The notes under the pieces are model-generated. The model saw only the letters and a list, made by a program, of their open reading frames with translations. It was not told the DNA's origin and searched no databases. Positions 1-6,875 of a DNA stretch of 64,000 nt are shown piece after piece. The first letter of the stretch is position 1, and every line of letters begins with the position of its first letter. Position numbers and translations under genes: made by a program. Source of the stretch: Pelomonas sp. Root1217 (GTDB lineage: Bacteria; Pseudomonadota; Gammaproteobacteria; Burkholderiales; Burkholderiaceae_C); NCBI RefSeq assembly GCF_001425705.1, contig NZ_LMDC01000032.1, positions 38,747-102,746 on the forward strand, in the 5' to 3' direction.

Positions 1-600
1 CATGGCCTGGACGATTACACGCAGCTGAAGTATGTGTGCCAAGGGCAGCTCTGACAGAGGCGGCCACTGAATTTTGGCGACAATGTGCATTATGTTAAAT
101 TGACATCGTCCTTAGCTGCTCGCGATGGTCGGAGCTAGTGGCTGCCGGAAGCATTCATGCACGTGCAATGTGAAGCAACACTGCACGCCACCGCCTCTTG
201 GGCAGCCACTGGTTGGGACTGACCCAACTGTGCTGACCCCCTGGTTGCGGCCTACCTGACAGTCCTTACCACTTTCCGGCCGTTCCTTGGCGGATCCGCC
301 GGACGCCATGTTTCCTGCGACTGGCTTTCACACGCCGAACTTTGCTCACCGTTAGCCGCGCCGACGGTCAGCGGCGACATACCTTTGCTGCACTTCGAGC
401 GGTACTTGGCTGTCGTCGACCAAGCATTGCCGCCAGAAACTCCAGACTTTGGCTGTCGAATGTCGACCTCTGCTGCACTTGGCTGCTACGAACATCAGCT
501 TGCTGCTGATTGGACAACCGAGCGCAGACCGACAACGCCAACCCATAGGCAATTTCAGGCTCCGTTTCAGCCTATCAGGCTTCGACCTCCCTGTGCGCCA
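1..600. other. Stretch without a convincing gene
   Basis: No reading frame here has the G/C-ending codon pattern of the genes further in. Short frames exist on both strands, for example 352-618 on the minus strand, which starts inside the repeat copy at 601-646. Its first residues MGVTGS recur as the start of a 30-codon frame at 1037-1129 behind the second repeat copy. Beyond those first codons the two frames do not resemble each other, so they could be leader peptides or chance. The stretch looks like eroded intergenic or island DNA. Confidence 0.4.
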
Positions 601-646
601 TGAGCCTGTCACACCCATGGGAACGTCGCTTGTATGGAGTCAAATA
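601..646. repeat. Direct repeat copy 1 (about 45 bp)
   Basis: This sequence recurs 511 bp downstream at 1112-1156 with two substitutions and one extra base. Similarity extends weakly a few bases further left. The core CACACCCATGGGAACGTCGC is identical in both copies. Read on the minus strand it gives a TTGACT-like box, then CATACAAG, then an ATG followed by the same first codons in both copies. It therefore resembles a duplicated promoter plus translation start rather than a transposon end. Confidence 0.75.
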
Positions 647-664
647 CCACCATGAGGAGTCATC

Positions 665-994
665 TCAGATCCAGCCCAACTGGGCCGCCCAGTCGCCGCT
701 TTTGAAGCACGAGATGTCCGGTGGCAGCCATGGATGCGTGGGGATCCAACTGACTGAAAGCACCTTCCGCCCAGGGACGGCCCAGACCTCGACCATCGAC
801 GATAGGCCAGGGTCATCAGGCAGACGCAGCGCGGTCTTCGTGAACAACAGGCTGAAGCCCGGCAGATCGAGAATCCAGTGGGTTGGGGTCGCGGCGTTGC
901 CCTCGCAATAGCGGCCCTCCCCTTGAATCCGCGCGGGCAGCGCGCCGATGGCCCAGCGGGCAATTTCGAGCTTGGGGACCTTCACTTGAGTCAT
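665..994 (-). CDS. Uncharacterised 109-aa protein
   Basis: A 109-residue soluble protein that I do not recognise. It is supported as real by G/C-rich third positions throughout, a sensible mix of residues including several tryptophans and phenylalanines, and no low-complexity tracts. It begins MTQVKVPKLEIARWAIGALP and has a tryptophan- and proline-rich C-terminal part. No signal peptide or membrane segment is visible. No clear Shine-Dalgarno sequence precedes the ATG. The gene lies exactly between the two copies of a 45-bp direct repeat (601-646 and 1112-1156), the second of which carries a perfect palindrome 148 bp upstream of the start. A repeat-bounded single-gene unit of this kind may be a small mobile or cassette-like insertion; that is inference. 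Confidence 0.5.
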   Translation of the reverse strand: MTQVKVPKLEIARWAIGALPARIQGEGRYCEGNAATPTHWILDLPGFSLLFTKTALRLPDDPGLSSMVEVWAVPGRKVLSVSWIPTHPWLPPDISCFKSGDWAAQLGWI

Positions 995-1111
995 CGATGT
1001 CTGCGAATTCGAATCGCTGAGAGCGTCGCCGTCTATTCAGGCTGACGCCGACGCCGCTGGCAAATCCACGCTCCATATCAGCCTACCTCGCGTTGGCTCC
1101 GCTGTGCGAAA

Positions 1112-1156
1112 TGAACCTGTCACACCCATGGGAACGTCGCTTGTATTGAGTCAATA
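1112..1156. repeat. Direct repeat copy 2 (about 45 bp)
   Basis: Second copy of the repeat at 601-646, about 118 bp upstream of the start of the 109-aa gene. Its right end forms a perfect palindrome that is degraded in copy 1, so copy 2 is probably the functional or less decayed version. The minus-strand frame starting at 1129 inside it ends after 30 codons at 1037. Confidence 0.75.
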
Positions 1157-1158
1157 CA
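1142..1158. promoter_or_regulatory. Perfect 17-bp palindrome, candidate operator
   Basis: TGTATTGAGTCAATACA reads as two 8-bp arms around a single G. It overlaps a TTGACT box on the minus strand, a position typical of a dimeric repressor site over a promoter. Three XRE-family proteins are encoded 2-3 kb away and are possible binders. The copy-1 equivalent (about 631-648) has lost the symmetry. Confidence 0.4.
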
Positions 1159-1276
1159 GATCCCAGCGTTCCAGACTTGGTGCCGGCTTGATCCGACGTA
1201 CGGCCGACGGCGTCAGTTGATCGGTGCGCTTGCGCCGTCGACTAGCGACTGACCGGCAGCAACTCTGGGAAATGAC

Positions 1277-1852
1277 ATGACGCGCAAGACCTCGACTCGC
1301 CCAACTGTGCCCTATGAGGAGCGGCCGCTACCTGAGGACCTCTATCCGCGGTTTCTCAGCTGGCCCTCCGTCGAAGGTGAGCCGATCTCTCGGGTGCTGT
1401 CTTGTCTTCGCGATCTAGACGAGGTCGAGTTGAAGGAGTTCTTCAACATGAGGTCAAAGGACTTCTGCAGACTGACCCCCGCAGAACTCTTGTGCGGTCA
1501 GCCTGAATCAGACTCCCCGCTGGGAGAGCCTCAGGCCACTCTGCTGAAACTCCCCAGGCTGGTTCGGCTGGACATGGTTTGTGGCTCGGCTGCAAGGTTT
1601 AGGGAGCTCGTCTTCCGGCAACTGAGAGACATGGACGGCGCCGCCAACGACGCCGACAAGCGCAAACTTCTCGGGATTCGACGAACAACTGCGCAACTGA
1701 TCGAGGCCGCCGCCGCCGCCCACGGGAGGTCAAAGAACAGCCGAGTGATCGCGGCGTTGAACGCCCTTCACAGCTTCTCAGAGGAGTTGGAGGTGGTCAT
1801 TTCCCAGGCACGGGACGAAGGTCTGGCTAACCCTCGCGCAGCAGGGACTTGA
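1277..1852 (+). CDS. Uncharacterised 191-aa protein
   Basis: A 191-residue, mostly helical, charged protein without signal peptide or membrane segments. I cannot assign a family. The frame has consistent codon use and starts MTRKTSTRPTVPYEERPLPE with a weak purine-rich stretch (GGGAAATGAC) just upstream. The middle part has a LTPAELL-like segment (about residues 65-75) superficially like the DNA/toxin-binding part of Xre/MbcA/ParS antitoxins, but no RES-domain toxin follows, so this is not claimed. The C-terminal third (from about residue 130) is predicted helical with an alanine run. It stands alone on the plus strand, facing the minus-strand pair at 2050-2948. Confidence 0.55.
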   Translation: MTRKTSTRPTVPYEERPLPEDLYPRFLSWPSVEGEPISRVLSCLRDLDEVELKEFFNMRSKDFCRLTPAELLCGQPESDSPLGEPQATLLKLPRLVRLDMVCGSAARFRELVFRQLRDMDGAANDADKRKLLGIRRTTAQLIEAAAAAHGRSKNSRVIAALNALHSFSEELEVVISQARDEGLANPRAAGT

Positions 1853-2049
1853 AGCCCCGTCGAATGCGGCTGGTGTGTCGTCGATCGCAGCGGCGACCCT
1901 GCGGCTGCGGCGAGACTTCAATCCGACCAAGCCCGACCTGGAACCATACGCGCTGGCCCAACCGCCACGGCGCAGTGCGTCCCGTCATCACCACTTGCTG
2001 GGTGCCGTCGGACCGGCGCTTCAGCCGAGTCACCGTCGTCGGAGCCCGA

Positions 2050-2373
2050 CTACTTCTCATGATTACCCCCTGCGGGGCCATCAGATGTGGCCGACCCAAT
2101 GGGCAGCACTTCTTCAATGCTGCCGTCGCTGAGCCAGATCTCGATGGCGTTGTTGATGGTGTCCGACATCCGCCGCTGGTTGTCGAACAGCCAGTAGATG
2201 TCGCAACCGTCGAACATCAGTTTTCCCTGTCCCGGATCAACCAAAACGTCGTACTGCTCTTGGCCATTGAAGAAACCCAGCATGATCTGCTTGCGGATAT
2301 CGAAGTGGCGCTGGACGTGCCGCGTGCTCCGCTCGACGGCGCCTCGAGCGTCGTTCCCGCCCTCGCCGCTCAC
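2050..2373 (-). CDS. Uncharacterised 107-aa protein
   Basis: A small soluble protein of 107 residues, not recognised. It overlaps the end of the 192-aa gene by ATGA (start at 2373, upstream stop at 2370-2372), a layout that indicates translational coupling and supports both frames. The central part (about residues 30-75, FFNGQEQYDVLVDPGQGKLM) looks like a compact beta-rich fold. No signal peptide or catalytic motif is visible. Its partner upstream is also of unknown function, so the pair may form a complex, but nothing in the sequence says what it does. Confidence 0.5.
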   Translation of the reverse strand: MSGEGGNDARGAVERSTRHVQRHFDIRKQIMLGFFNGQEQYDVLVDPGQGKLMFDGCDIYWLFDNQRRMSDTINNAIEIWLSDGSIEEVLPIGSATSDGPAGGNHEK

Positions 2374-2948
2374 GAGCTCTTCGTCCTTCTGCTGGCGGCG
2401 CCGCCGGCGCGGCGGTTCGAATCACCGGGAGCCGGCTTCGGCTTGACGCGGATTAGCAATTGCTTCTCGACATCGCCAACGTGCTCTGGAATCAACCCGC
2501 AATCGAACTCCTGGCCGGCGTTGTCCGCAAGGACGATGTGCTGGCCGCTGTGAGAGCTGAGAATCCAAACCTCTCGTATCTCACGAGACCACCATTGGCC
2601 AGTGGGCGACTGCCAAGCCGGCATCATGCAGACGATCCCTTTCACCCGCTCGGGGTCGAGCGGGCGCAGCACGTCAGCCAAGTCGTGGTCTCGGGCGATG
2701 CACAAGGTGCGTGTGATGCTGCGATCGCGCTCAGTGGGATCGACGAACTCCACCGAGAGCAGGAACCATGGAGCATGCAGGCTCAGCTCCACCATCCGCC
2801 AATGCAGGGTGCCCGGGTCATCGAGGGCAGGCGGCATTGGGGACTGGTACTCGGGGTGTGAAACGAACATGGCGGGAAGGTGGGCGAAACGGTCCGCCGG
2901 CGAAGTTTTGATAGCCACTGATTTTTTGGGCCGCCCTGCCGTATGCAA
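2370..2948 (-). CDS. Uncharacterised 192-aa protein
   Basis: First gene of a coupled two-gene unit. The 192-residue product has a basic N-terminus (GRPKKS near residue 5), a core rich in tryptophan and hydrophobic strands (about residues 50-160), and a basic, low-complexity tail (RRAGGAASRR). No known domain is recognised. The start at 2948 lies only 50 bp from the divergent XRE gene at 2999, so that regulator may control this pair. An internal ATG at about residue 27 is an alternative start. The short divergent spacer contains an imperfect palindrome around GATATC (about 2952-2963) that could be the operator. Confidence 0.5.
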   Translation of the reverse strand: MHTAGRPKKSVAIKTSPADRFAHLPAMFVSHPEYQSPMPPALDDPGTLHWRMVELSLHAPWFLLSVEFVDPTERDRSITRTLCIARDHDLADVLRPLDPERVKGIVCMMPAWQSPTGQWWSREIREVWILSSHSGQHIVLADNAGQEFDCGLIPEHVGDVEKQLLIRVKPKPAPGDSNRRAGGAASRRTKSS

Positions 2949-2998
2949 ATTCTTGATATCGAGTCGCTTGGGATACGGTGCGGGGCTGAGAGAAATCC

Positions 2999-3325
2999 AT
3001 GTCCAAATCCCTGTATAGCCGCCACAACGAAGCCTTTCTGAAGAAGCTCAAAGGCCTGCGCGAGTCACGCCAGTTGCGCCAGGCCGACCTTGGCGACCTG
3101 CTTGGCCGCAGCCAAGGCTGGGTCAGCTATGTCGAGAGCGGCGCCATCACCCTCAACGTCATCGAGCTGCGGGAATGGATCGAAGCGCTGGAGTTCAACT
3201 TCCTCGAGTTCCTGCAGGAACTGGACGAAGAGCTCCGCTGGCTCAGCGGCGTCGGTCTACGCCCCCGGCCGCACAAGCGAACTGTGAGGGCGGCGCACAG
3301 TCGACGGGCCCCGAGAGAGAAGTGA
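2999..3325 (+). CDS. XRE-family HTH regulator (108 aa)
   Basis: Small DNA-binding protein of the Cro/C1 (XRE) type. The five-helix HTH spans about residues 14-72: LKGLRESRQLRQADLGDLLG followed by a recognition helix SQGWVSYVESG, the standard XRE pattern. The last 25 residues are arginine-rich and probably disordered. It is divergent from the uncharacterised pair at 2050-2948 with 50 bp between, suggesting control of that pair and of itself. Antitoxins of many toxin-antitoxin pairs have this size and fold, but no toxin is recognisable next to it. Confidence 0.8.
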   Translation: MSKSLYSRHNEAFLKKLKGLRESRQLRQADLGDLLGRSQGWVSYVESGAITLNVIELREWIEALEFNFLEFLQELDEELRWLSGVGLRPRPHKRTVRAAHSRRAPREK

Positions 3326-3336
3326 GTTGGCTCAGC

Positions 3337-3597
3337 TCAGTGGCGGTCAGAAGTCGCTACCGCCAGGCGTCGTTCCAAGCGCTCAACAAAGCCATCGAGT
3401 GAGTTGCCACAGGCCTGGCACCATCGAAACAGCTCGACCACGTCGACCTCTCGCCGCCCTGCTTCGCTGAGCTCCACATCTCCCGCCTGGATATCAAGCT
3501 GCTCCGCCAACTCGTCCTGGCTCAGCCCCGCCTGCAGCCGTAGCTGCGTCAGCTCTGCAGCGAAGGCGACCACGGCCGCCGGCGACGTCGGGTTCAC
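3337..3597 (-). CDS. XRE-family HTH protein (86 aa)
   Basis: An 86-residue protein that is little more than an HTH_3 domain (about residues 12-68, LRLQAGLSQDELAEQLDIQ). The recognition helix region GDVELSEAGRREV is divergent from classic XRE proteins, so specific DNA binding is not assured. It is the second gene of an overlapping pair (ATGA overlap at 3594-3597) with the 109-aa XRE gene, so the two are translated together and may form a heteromeric regulator. It is convergent with the XRE gene ending at 3325. Confidence 0.7.
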   Translation of the reverse strand: MNPTSPAAVVAFAAELTQLRLQAGLSQDELAEQLDIQAGDVELSEAGRREVDVVELFRWCQACGNSLDGFVERLERRLAVATSDRH

Positions 3598-3923
3598 GTG
3601 GTCTTGCGATGCCTGTCCCGCGTGCCAAGCCGCAGATCCTCGAACGAGGCGATCTCATCGCGGACAGCGGCCAGAACCTTGTCGACTTCCGCTGCCGTGC
3701 CCTTGTTGCAGAAGGACAGCGTCAGCAGGGTCAGCGGGTGGACGCCCATCGTCTGAGCCAACTGGGCGACCTTGTTCAGCGACGGGCTCGAACCCTGGTT
3801 CTCCAGACGGCTCAGGTGGGTGCGGCCCGAGACTTCGTAGAAGTCTTCTTGCGACAGCCCGCGCTCAAGCCGCACGGCACGTAGCGCCTGTCCGAATTTG
3901 GGGGTGGCTGTCTTGAGACTCAT
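3594..3923 (-). CDS. XRE-family HTH regulator (109 aa)
   Basis: 109-residue Cro/C1-type regulator. The HTH lies at about residues 9-65 (LRAVRLERGLSQEDFYEVSG, then recognition helix RTHLSRLENQGSSPSL). A helical C-terminal extension (about residues 70-100) may dimerise. It leads the overlapping XRE pair. Upstream, at 3959-3979, are two direct CACCTT repeats 15 bp apart and a CCTT-T-AAGG palindrome, which are plausible binding sites for this protein. Three XRE proteins within 1 kb is typical of phage-like or plasmid-like island control regions. Confidence 0.8.
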   Translation of the reverse strand: MSLKTATPKFGQALRAVRLERGLSQEDFYEVSGRTHLSRLENQGSSPSLNKVAQLAQTMGVHPLTLLTLSFCNKGTAAEVDKVLAAVRDEIASFEDLRLGTRDRHRKTT

Positions 3924-3958
3924 CGCGGGTCGATTCCGGCCCGCATTGGCTCATCATG

Positions 3959-3979
3959 CACCTTTAAGGACTACACCTT
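3959..3979 (-). promoter_or_regulatory. Candidate operator upstream of the XRE pair
   Basis: Contains CACCTT twice (3959-3964 and 3974-3979) and the palindrome CCTTTAAGG (3961-3969), 36-55 bp upstream of the XRE start at 3923. The spacing and position fit an autoregulatory site; no experimental motif is known to me. Confidence 0.3.
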
Positions 3980-4093
3980 ATCCGGTGCGTTTGCATCGAG
4001 AACTCGGGCCATCTGAGCCCTTCTAGACTCCATCGACCACGGCCAGACATACCCACTCCCAACCCGGCTGCCGACGGGCTGATTCGGACGCTT

Positions 4094-4456
4094 CTACGCC
4101 AGCTCGCTGAAACCCGCTTGCAGCTTGTCGCCGAGATTGCTGACCAGCGCCACGGCCTGGAGTGACGGATAGTCCGCCCGGCTGCCGGCCATCGATGCCG
4201 CGGTGCGGCGACAGGCGCCAGCGACCGACGCGGCCGCGGCGGCGATTTCACCGTTCGGCTTCTCCAGCGCGATCGTCAAGCGCAGCACCTGAACCAGGCG
4301 GTCGACGTCGCCGAGGCGCACGGCCAGTTGGCGCTGCCAGGGCTTGGTGCGGGTCATCCTTTTGAGGATCAGCTGCACCAGCTCGTCCAGGTCATTGATC
4401 GTCTTGGCCACCGACACCAGCTTGGGGTCGGCCAGGCTACCCGTCAGTTCGCTCAT
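4094..4456 (-). CDS. Uncharacterised 120-aa helical protein
   Basis: An all-helical soluble protein of 120 residues overlapping the KfrA-like gene by 4 bp (ATGA at 4453-4456), hence in the same operon and translationally coupled. Contains a leucine- and valine-rich helix (LDELVQLILKRM) and alanine-rich helices in the second half, with no recognisable domain. Its tight coupling to a plasmid-maintenance type DNA-binding protein suggests a role in the same process, for example segregation or island control, but that rests on position alone. Confidence 0.5.
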   Translation of the reverse strand: MSELTGSLADPKLVSVAKTINDLDELVQLILKRMTRTKPWQRQLAVRLGDVDRLVQVLRLTIALEKPNGEIAAAAASVAGACRRTAASMAGSRADYPSLQAVALVSNLGDKLQAGFSELA

Positions 4457-5499
4457 GGACCGCCAGAGTCTGCCTTGCGGCGACTGCCGCGCTTGGTCGT
4501 CGTGCTTCCTTCGGGCGTCGGCGGCGGCGTCAGTCGCTCCACCATAGCCTGCAAGGTCCGGGCTTCGGCCTGGTGGCGAGACACCGCCTGCTGGCTTTCG
4601 GCGAGCTGCTGCTGAAGCTCTGCCACTTGACGGCTGAGTCCATCCCGGGCTTTGACCGCCGCGTCCAGCGCGAGCTTGGCCTGATTGACGTCGATCTCCA
4701 GGCGTGTGGCCTTGGCCGCGTGCTGGACCGCCTGTTCTCGTGCGGCAGCTTCGATCTGGGAAAGCTTCTGGCGTGCAGCCTCGGCGCTTGTGTCAGCCCT
4801 TGCGCGCGCCTGGCGCTCCTGCTCGATTTCCCTGAGCGCCCTGCGTTCGGCGCCAGCGGCGCGCTCATTGGCGGCCTCGATGGCCTCCCGAGACTTGGCT
4901 AATTCGGCGGCGAACCCCTCCTGCAGCGCTTGCTGTTGTCGGCCTGCTTCTTCGAGCTGGCTCTGCATCTGTTGGACCCGTGCCTGCGTCCCGGCATGGG
5001 AACGGCGCTCGGCCTCGAGTTCCTCGCGAGTGGCCTGGCTCTCAGCCTGGACCCGTTCCATGTTGGCGCGCTGCTCCACGGCGGCTTCCTGCATGCGGGC
5101 GACCGCCTGTTCTGCGGTGTCCCGGCTGGCCCTGGCCTGTTCAGCTTCCTGCTGGAATTCCAACCGCGCCGCGGCAAGTTCGCCTCGCGCGGCCTCGGTG
5201 GCCTGGCTCCAGAGCGCAGCGATGGCTTCGGCGGCCACGGCTTTGATGGGATCCGGCAGGTCTGGATGCTGGATGTCGACGCGCGCCCGGTGTCGCAGGT
5301 CGTCCCAGAACTTGCCAACCTCTTCGGTCGGCACGTTCATCGATCCGCGGCGGACGTACTGGTACAGCTTGTTGGCGGTCGGTGTGATGCCGAACCTGAA
5401 GAACAGCAGCGCGCAGACCTCGCGATACAAGGCCCGCGTGTCGCTGAAATTGGCCTTCAGTGCCTCGACTTCGCTCAGGATCTCAGTCTCTGTGTTCAT
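4453..5499 (-). CDS. kfrA: KfrA-like DNA-binding coiled-coil protein
   Basis: 348 residues with the two-part plan of plasmid KfrA proteins. An N-terminal DNA-binding domain (about residues 1-110, with VCALLFFRFGITPTANKLYQ and the KFWDDLR segment) matches the plasmid replication region DNA-binding N-terminal family. A very long alanine/glutamate/glutamine-rich coiled coil follows (about 115-320), then a short basic tail (KRGSRRK). KfrA on IncP plasmids is a self-repressing DNA-binding protein that organises and helps partition DNA. Here it sits beside a tyrosine recombinase, divergent from it, with palindromes in the spacer (5509-5521, 5552-5579). This indicates an integrated element or island with plasmid-like control. 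The domain assignment is firm; the biological role is inferred. Confidence 0.8.
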   Translation of the reverse strand: MNTETEILSEVEALKANFSDTRALYREVCALLFFRFGITPTANKLYQYVRRGSMNVPTEEVGKFWDDLRHRARVDIQHPDLPDPIKAVAAEAIAALWSQATEAARGELAAARLEFQQEAEQARASRDTAEQAVARMQEAAVEQRANMERVQAESQATREELEAERRSHAGTQARVQQMQSQLEEAGRQQQALQEGFAAELAKSREAIEAANERAAGAERRALREIEQERQARARADTSAEAARQKLSQIEAAAREQAVQHAAKATRLEIDVNQAKLALDAAVKARDGLSRQVAELQQQLAESQQAVSRHQAEARTLQAMVERLTPPPTPEGSTTTKRGSRRKADSGGP

Positions 5500-5508
5500 G
5501 GTGTAAAT

Positions 5509-5521
5509 ATTACGACGTAAT
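5509..5521. promoter_or_regulatory. 13-bp palindrome before kfrA-like gene
   Basis: ATTACGACGTAAT is a perfect inverted repeat (6-bp arms, 1-bp centre) starting 10 bp upstream of the KfrA-like ATG. It lies between the promoter at 5548-5577 and the start codon. KfrA proteins repress their own promoter, so this is a natural candidate for the autorepressor site. A partial second TTACG follows at 5520-5524. Confidence 0.45.
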
Positions 5522-5547
5522 ACGTTAGATATCCAGCGATCAATTGG

Positions 5548-5579
5548 ATTATTTTGACATTACCTGTATAGTGTCAAAA
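5548..5579 (-). promoter_or_regulatory. Sigma-70 promoter for kfrA-like gene, inside an inverted repeat
   Basis: On the minus strand a perfect -35 TTGACA (5577-5572) is followed after 18 bp by AATAAT (5553-5548), a good -10. The -35 lies in an inverted repeat: TTTTGACA (5552-5559) and TGTCAAAA (5572-5579) with a 12-bp spacer. A protein bound there would cover the promoter. The repeat is also 26 bp from the recombinase start at 5605, so it may coordinate both divergent genes. Confidence 0.6.
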
Positions 5580-5604
5580 GTTCTTTAAACGGCCACGCAA
5601 CGCG

Positions 5605-6861
5605 ATGCATGAGACCTCTGAGGCGCCAAAGGCGATGTCGACGAGCATCACCGCCCTGCCCCCGCTGGACGAAATCGCCGTCGTCGAGGAGATGTCCGGC
5701 CGTCACGGCTCGAACCGGTCGACCGGCAAATGTCAGCTCAGCGCAGACACCGATCAGGAGGCAGTCCTGGCATGGTTGGCGCGGTACGCCGACAGTCCCA
5801 ACACCCTGGCCAACGGCCGCCGCGAGGCGGAGCGCCTGCTGCTCTGGTCGCTCACCGAGCGGCGCAAGCCGCTGTCCTCCCTGACGCACGAAGATCTGCT
5901 GGTCTACCGCCGCTTCTTGGCGAACCCCCAGCCAGCCGACCGGTGGGTGATGGCACCAGGCCGCAAGCCTGGCCGGCGGGATCCCCGCTGGCGCCCATTC
6001 GCCGGCCCACTGTCCGAGGCCAGCATCCGACAGTCCATGGTGGTGCTGAACTCCATGATGTCTTGGCTGGTCGAGGCCGGCTATCTGCGCGGCAATCCGC
6101 TGTCGTTGAGCCGAACCCGCCGCAAGGCCCCTCCCCCGCGCGTGGTGCGCTTCCTGGAAGCCGACCTCTGGGAAGCCGTTTGCCAGACCATCCTCGCCCT
6201 GCCGCAGGAGACGCCTCGCCAGCGGGCGGTCTATGCGCGCGCCCGGTGGCTGTTCAGCCTGATGTTCCTGGGCGGCCTGCGCATCTCGGAGGTCGTCAGC
6301 AACGGCATGGGCGATTTCTTCATGCGCTCGGACCCCAAGACCGGTGACCAGCGCTGGTGGCTACAGGCCACAGGCAAGGGTGACAAAGAGCGCCTGATTC
6401 CAGCCACGGCGGAGTTGATGGTCGAGTTGATGAATTACCGGCGCTCGCTCGAGCTGAACGACCTTCCTCAGCCGGCCGAACCGTCACCACTGATTTTCCC
6501 GGTCGCCTGGCGTCGATCCACCCATCCAGCGCCGGCCTGGCCGGAGCCGCTCACGCGCAGCGCCATCCACGGCATCCTGAAACAGATCTTCGCGCTCGCT
6601 GCTGATCAGTGGCGGCGGAACGGCCGAGGCGACGCACAAGCCGCAAGACTGGAGGCTGCCTCGGCCCACTGGCTGCGCCACACCGCTGGATCGAACTTGT
6701 CCAACCAGATCGATCTGAAGCATGTGCGGGACACCCTCGGCCATGTCTCGATTGCCACGACCAGCATCTACGTGCATGGCGAAGACGATGCCCGCCACGA
6801 TGCAGTGAGCAGCGCCCATCGCATGAGCTGGGACACCGTGGGCAACTCACCAAAGACCTGA
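5605..6861 (+). CDS. Tyrosine recombinase / integrase
   Basis: 418-residue site-specific recombinase. An N-terminal SAM-like core-binding domain spans about residues 50-165. The catalytic domain spans about 180-400 with the full active-site set: Arg226 (GGLRISEV), Lys258 (TGKGDKERLIP), His355 and Arg358 (HWLRHT), His380 (LGHVSI) and the nucleophile Tyr389 (SIYVH). The protein is therefore predicted active. Single-gene recombinases of this length, with W-rich inserts and a long loop around residues 110-135, are often carried by genomic islands. It is divergent from the KfrA-like operon and followed after 14 bp by the HEPN-motif gene, probably co-transcribed. No tRNA gene or attachment site was recognised nearby. 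An internal start at codon 11 is possible. Confidence 0.9.
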   Translation: MHETSEAPKAMSTSITALPPLDEIAVVEEMSGRHGSNRSTGKCQLSADTDQEAVLAWLARYADSPNTLANGRREAERLLLWSLTERRKPLSSLTHEDLLVYRRFLANPQPADRWVMAPGRKPGRRDPRWRPFAGPLSEASIRQSMVVLNSMMSWLVEAGYLRGNPLSLSRTRRKAPPPRVVRFLEADLWEAVCQTILALPQETPRQRAVYARARWLFSLMFLGGLRISEVVSNGMGDFFMRSDPKTGDQRWWLQATGKGDKERLIPATAELMVELMNYRRSLELNDLPQPAEPSPLIFPVAWRRSTHPAPAWPEPLTRSAIHGILKQIFALAADQWRRNGRGDAQAARLEAASAHWLRHTAGSNLSNQIDLKHVRDTLGHVSIATTSIYVHGEDDARHDAVSSAHRMSWDTVGNSPKT

Positions 6862-6875
6862 GCGAGCCCCTTCCC

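Noticed and set aside
351..560. Integron attC-like or CRISPR-like repeats in the first 600 bp
   Set aside because: Short TGCTGCACTT-like similarities exist, but there are no regular spacers and no attC core-site pair.
352..618. 88-codon minus-strand frame starting in repeat copy 1
   Set aside because: Codon use is unlike the real genes and similarity to the frame behind copy 2 ends after about six residues; kept only as part of the repeat observation.
1849..2553. Long plus-strand frame of 234 codons
   Set aside because: It runs opposite to two overlapping minus-strand genes with better composition and ATGA coupling; its product is arginine/proline-biased, typical of a shadow frame.
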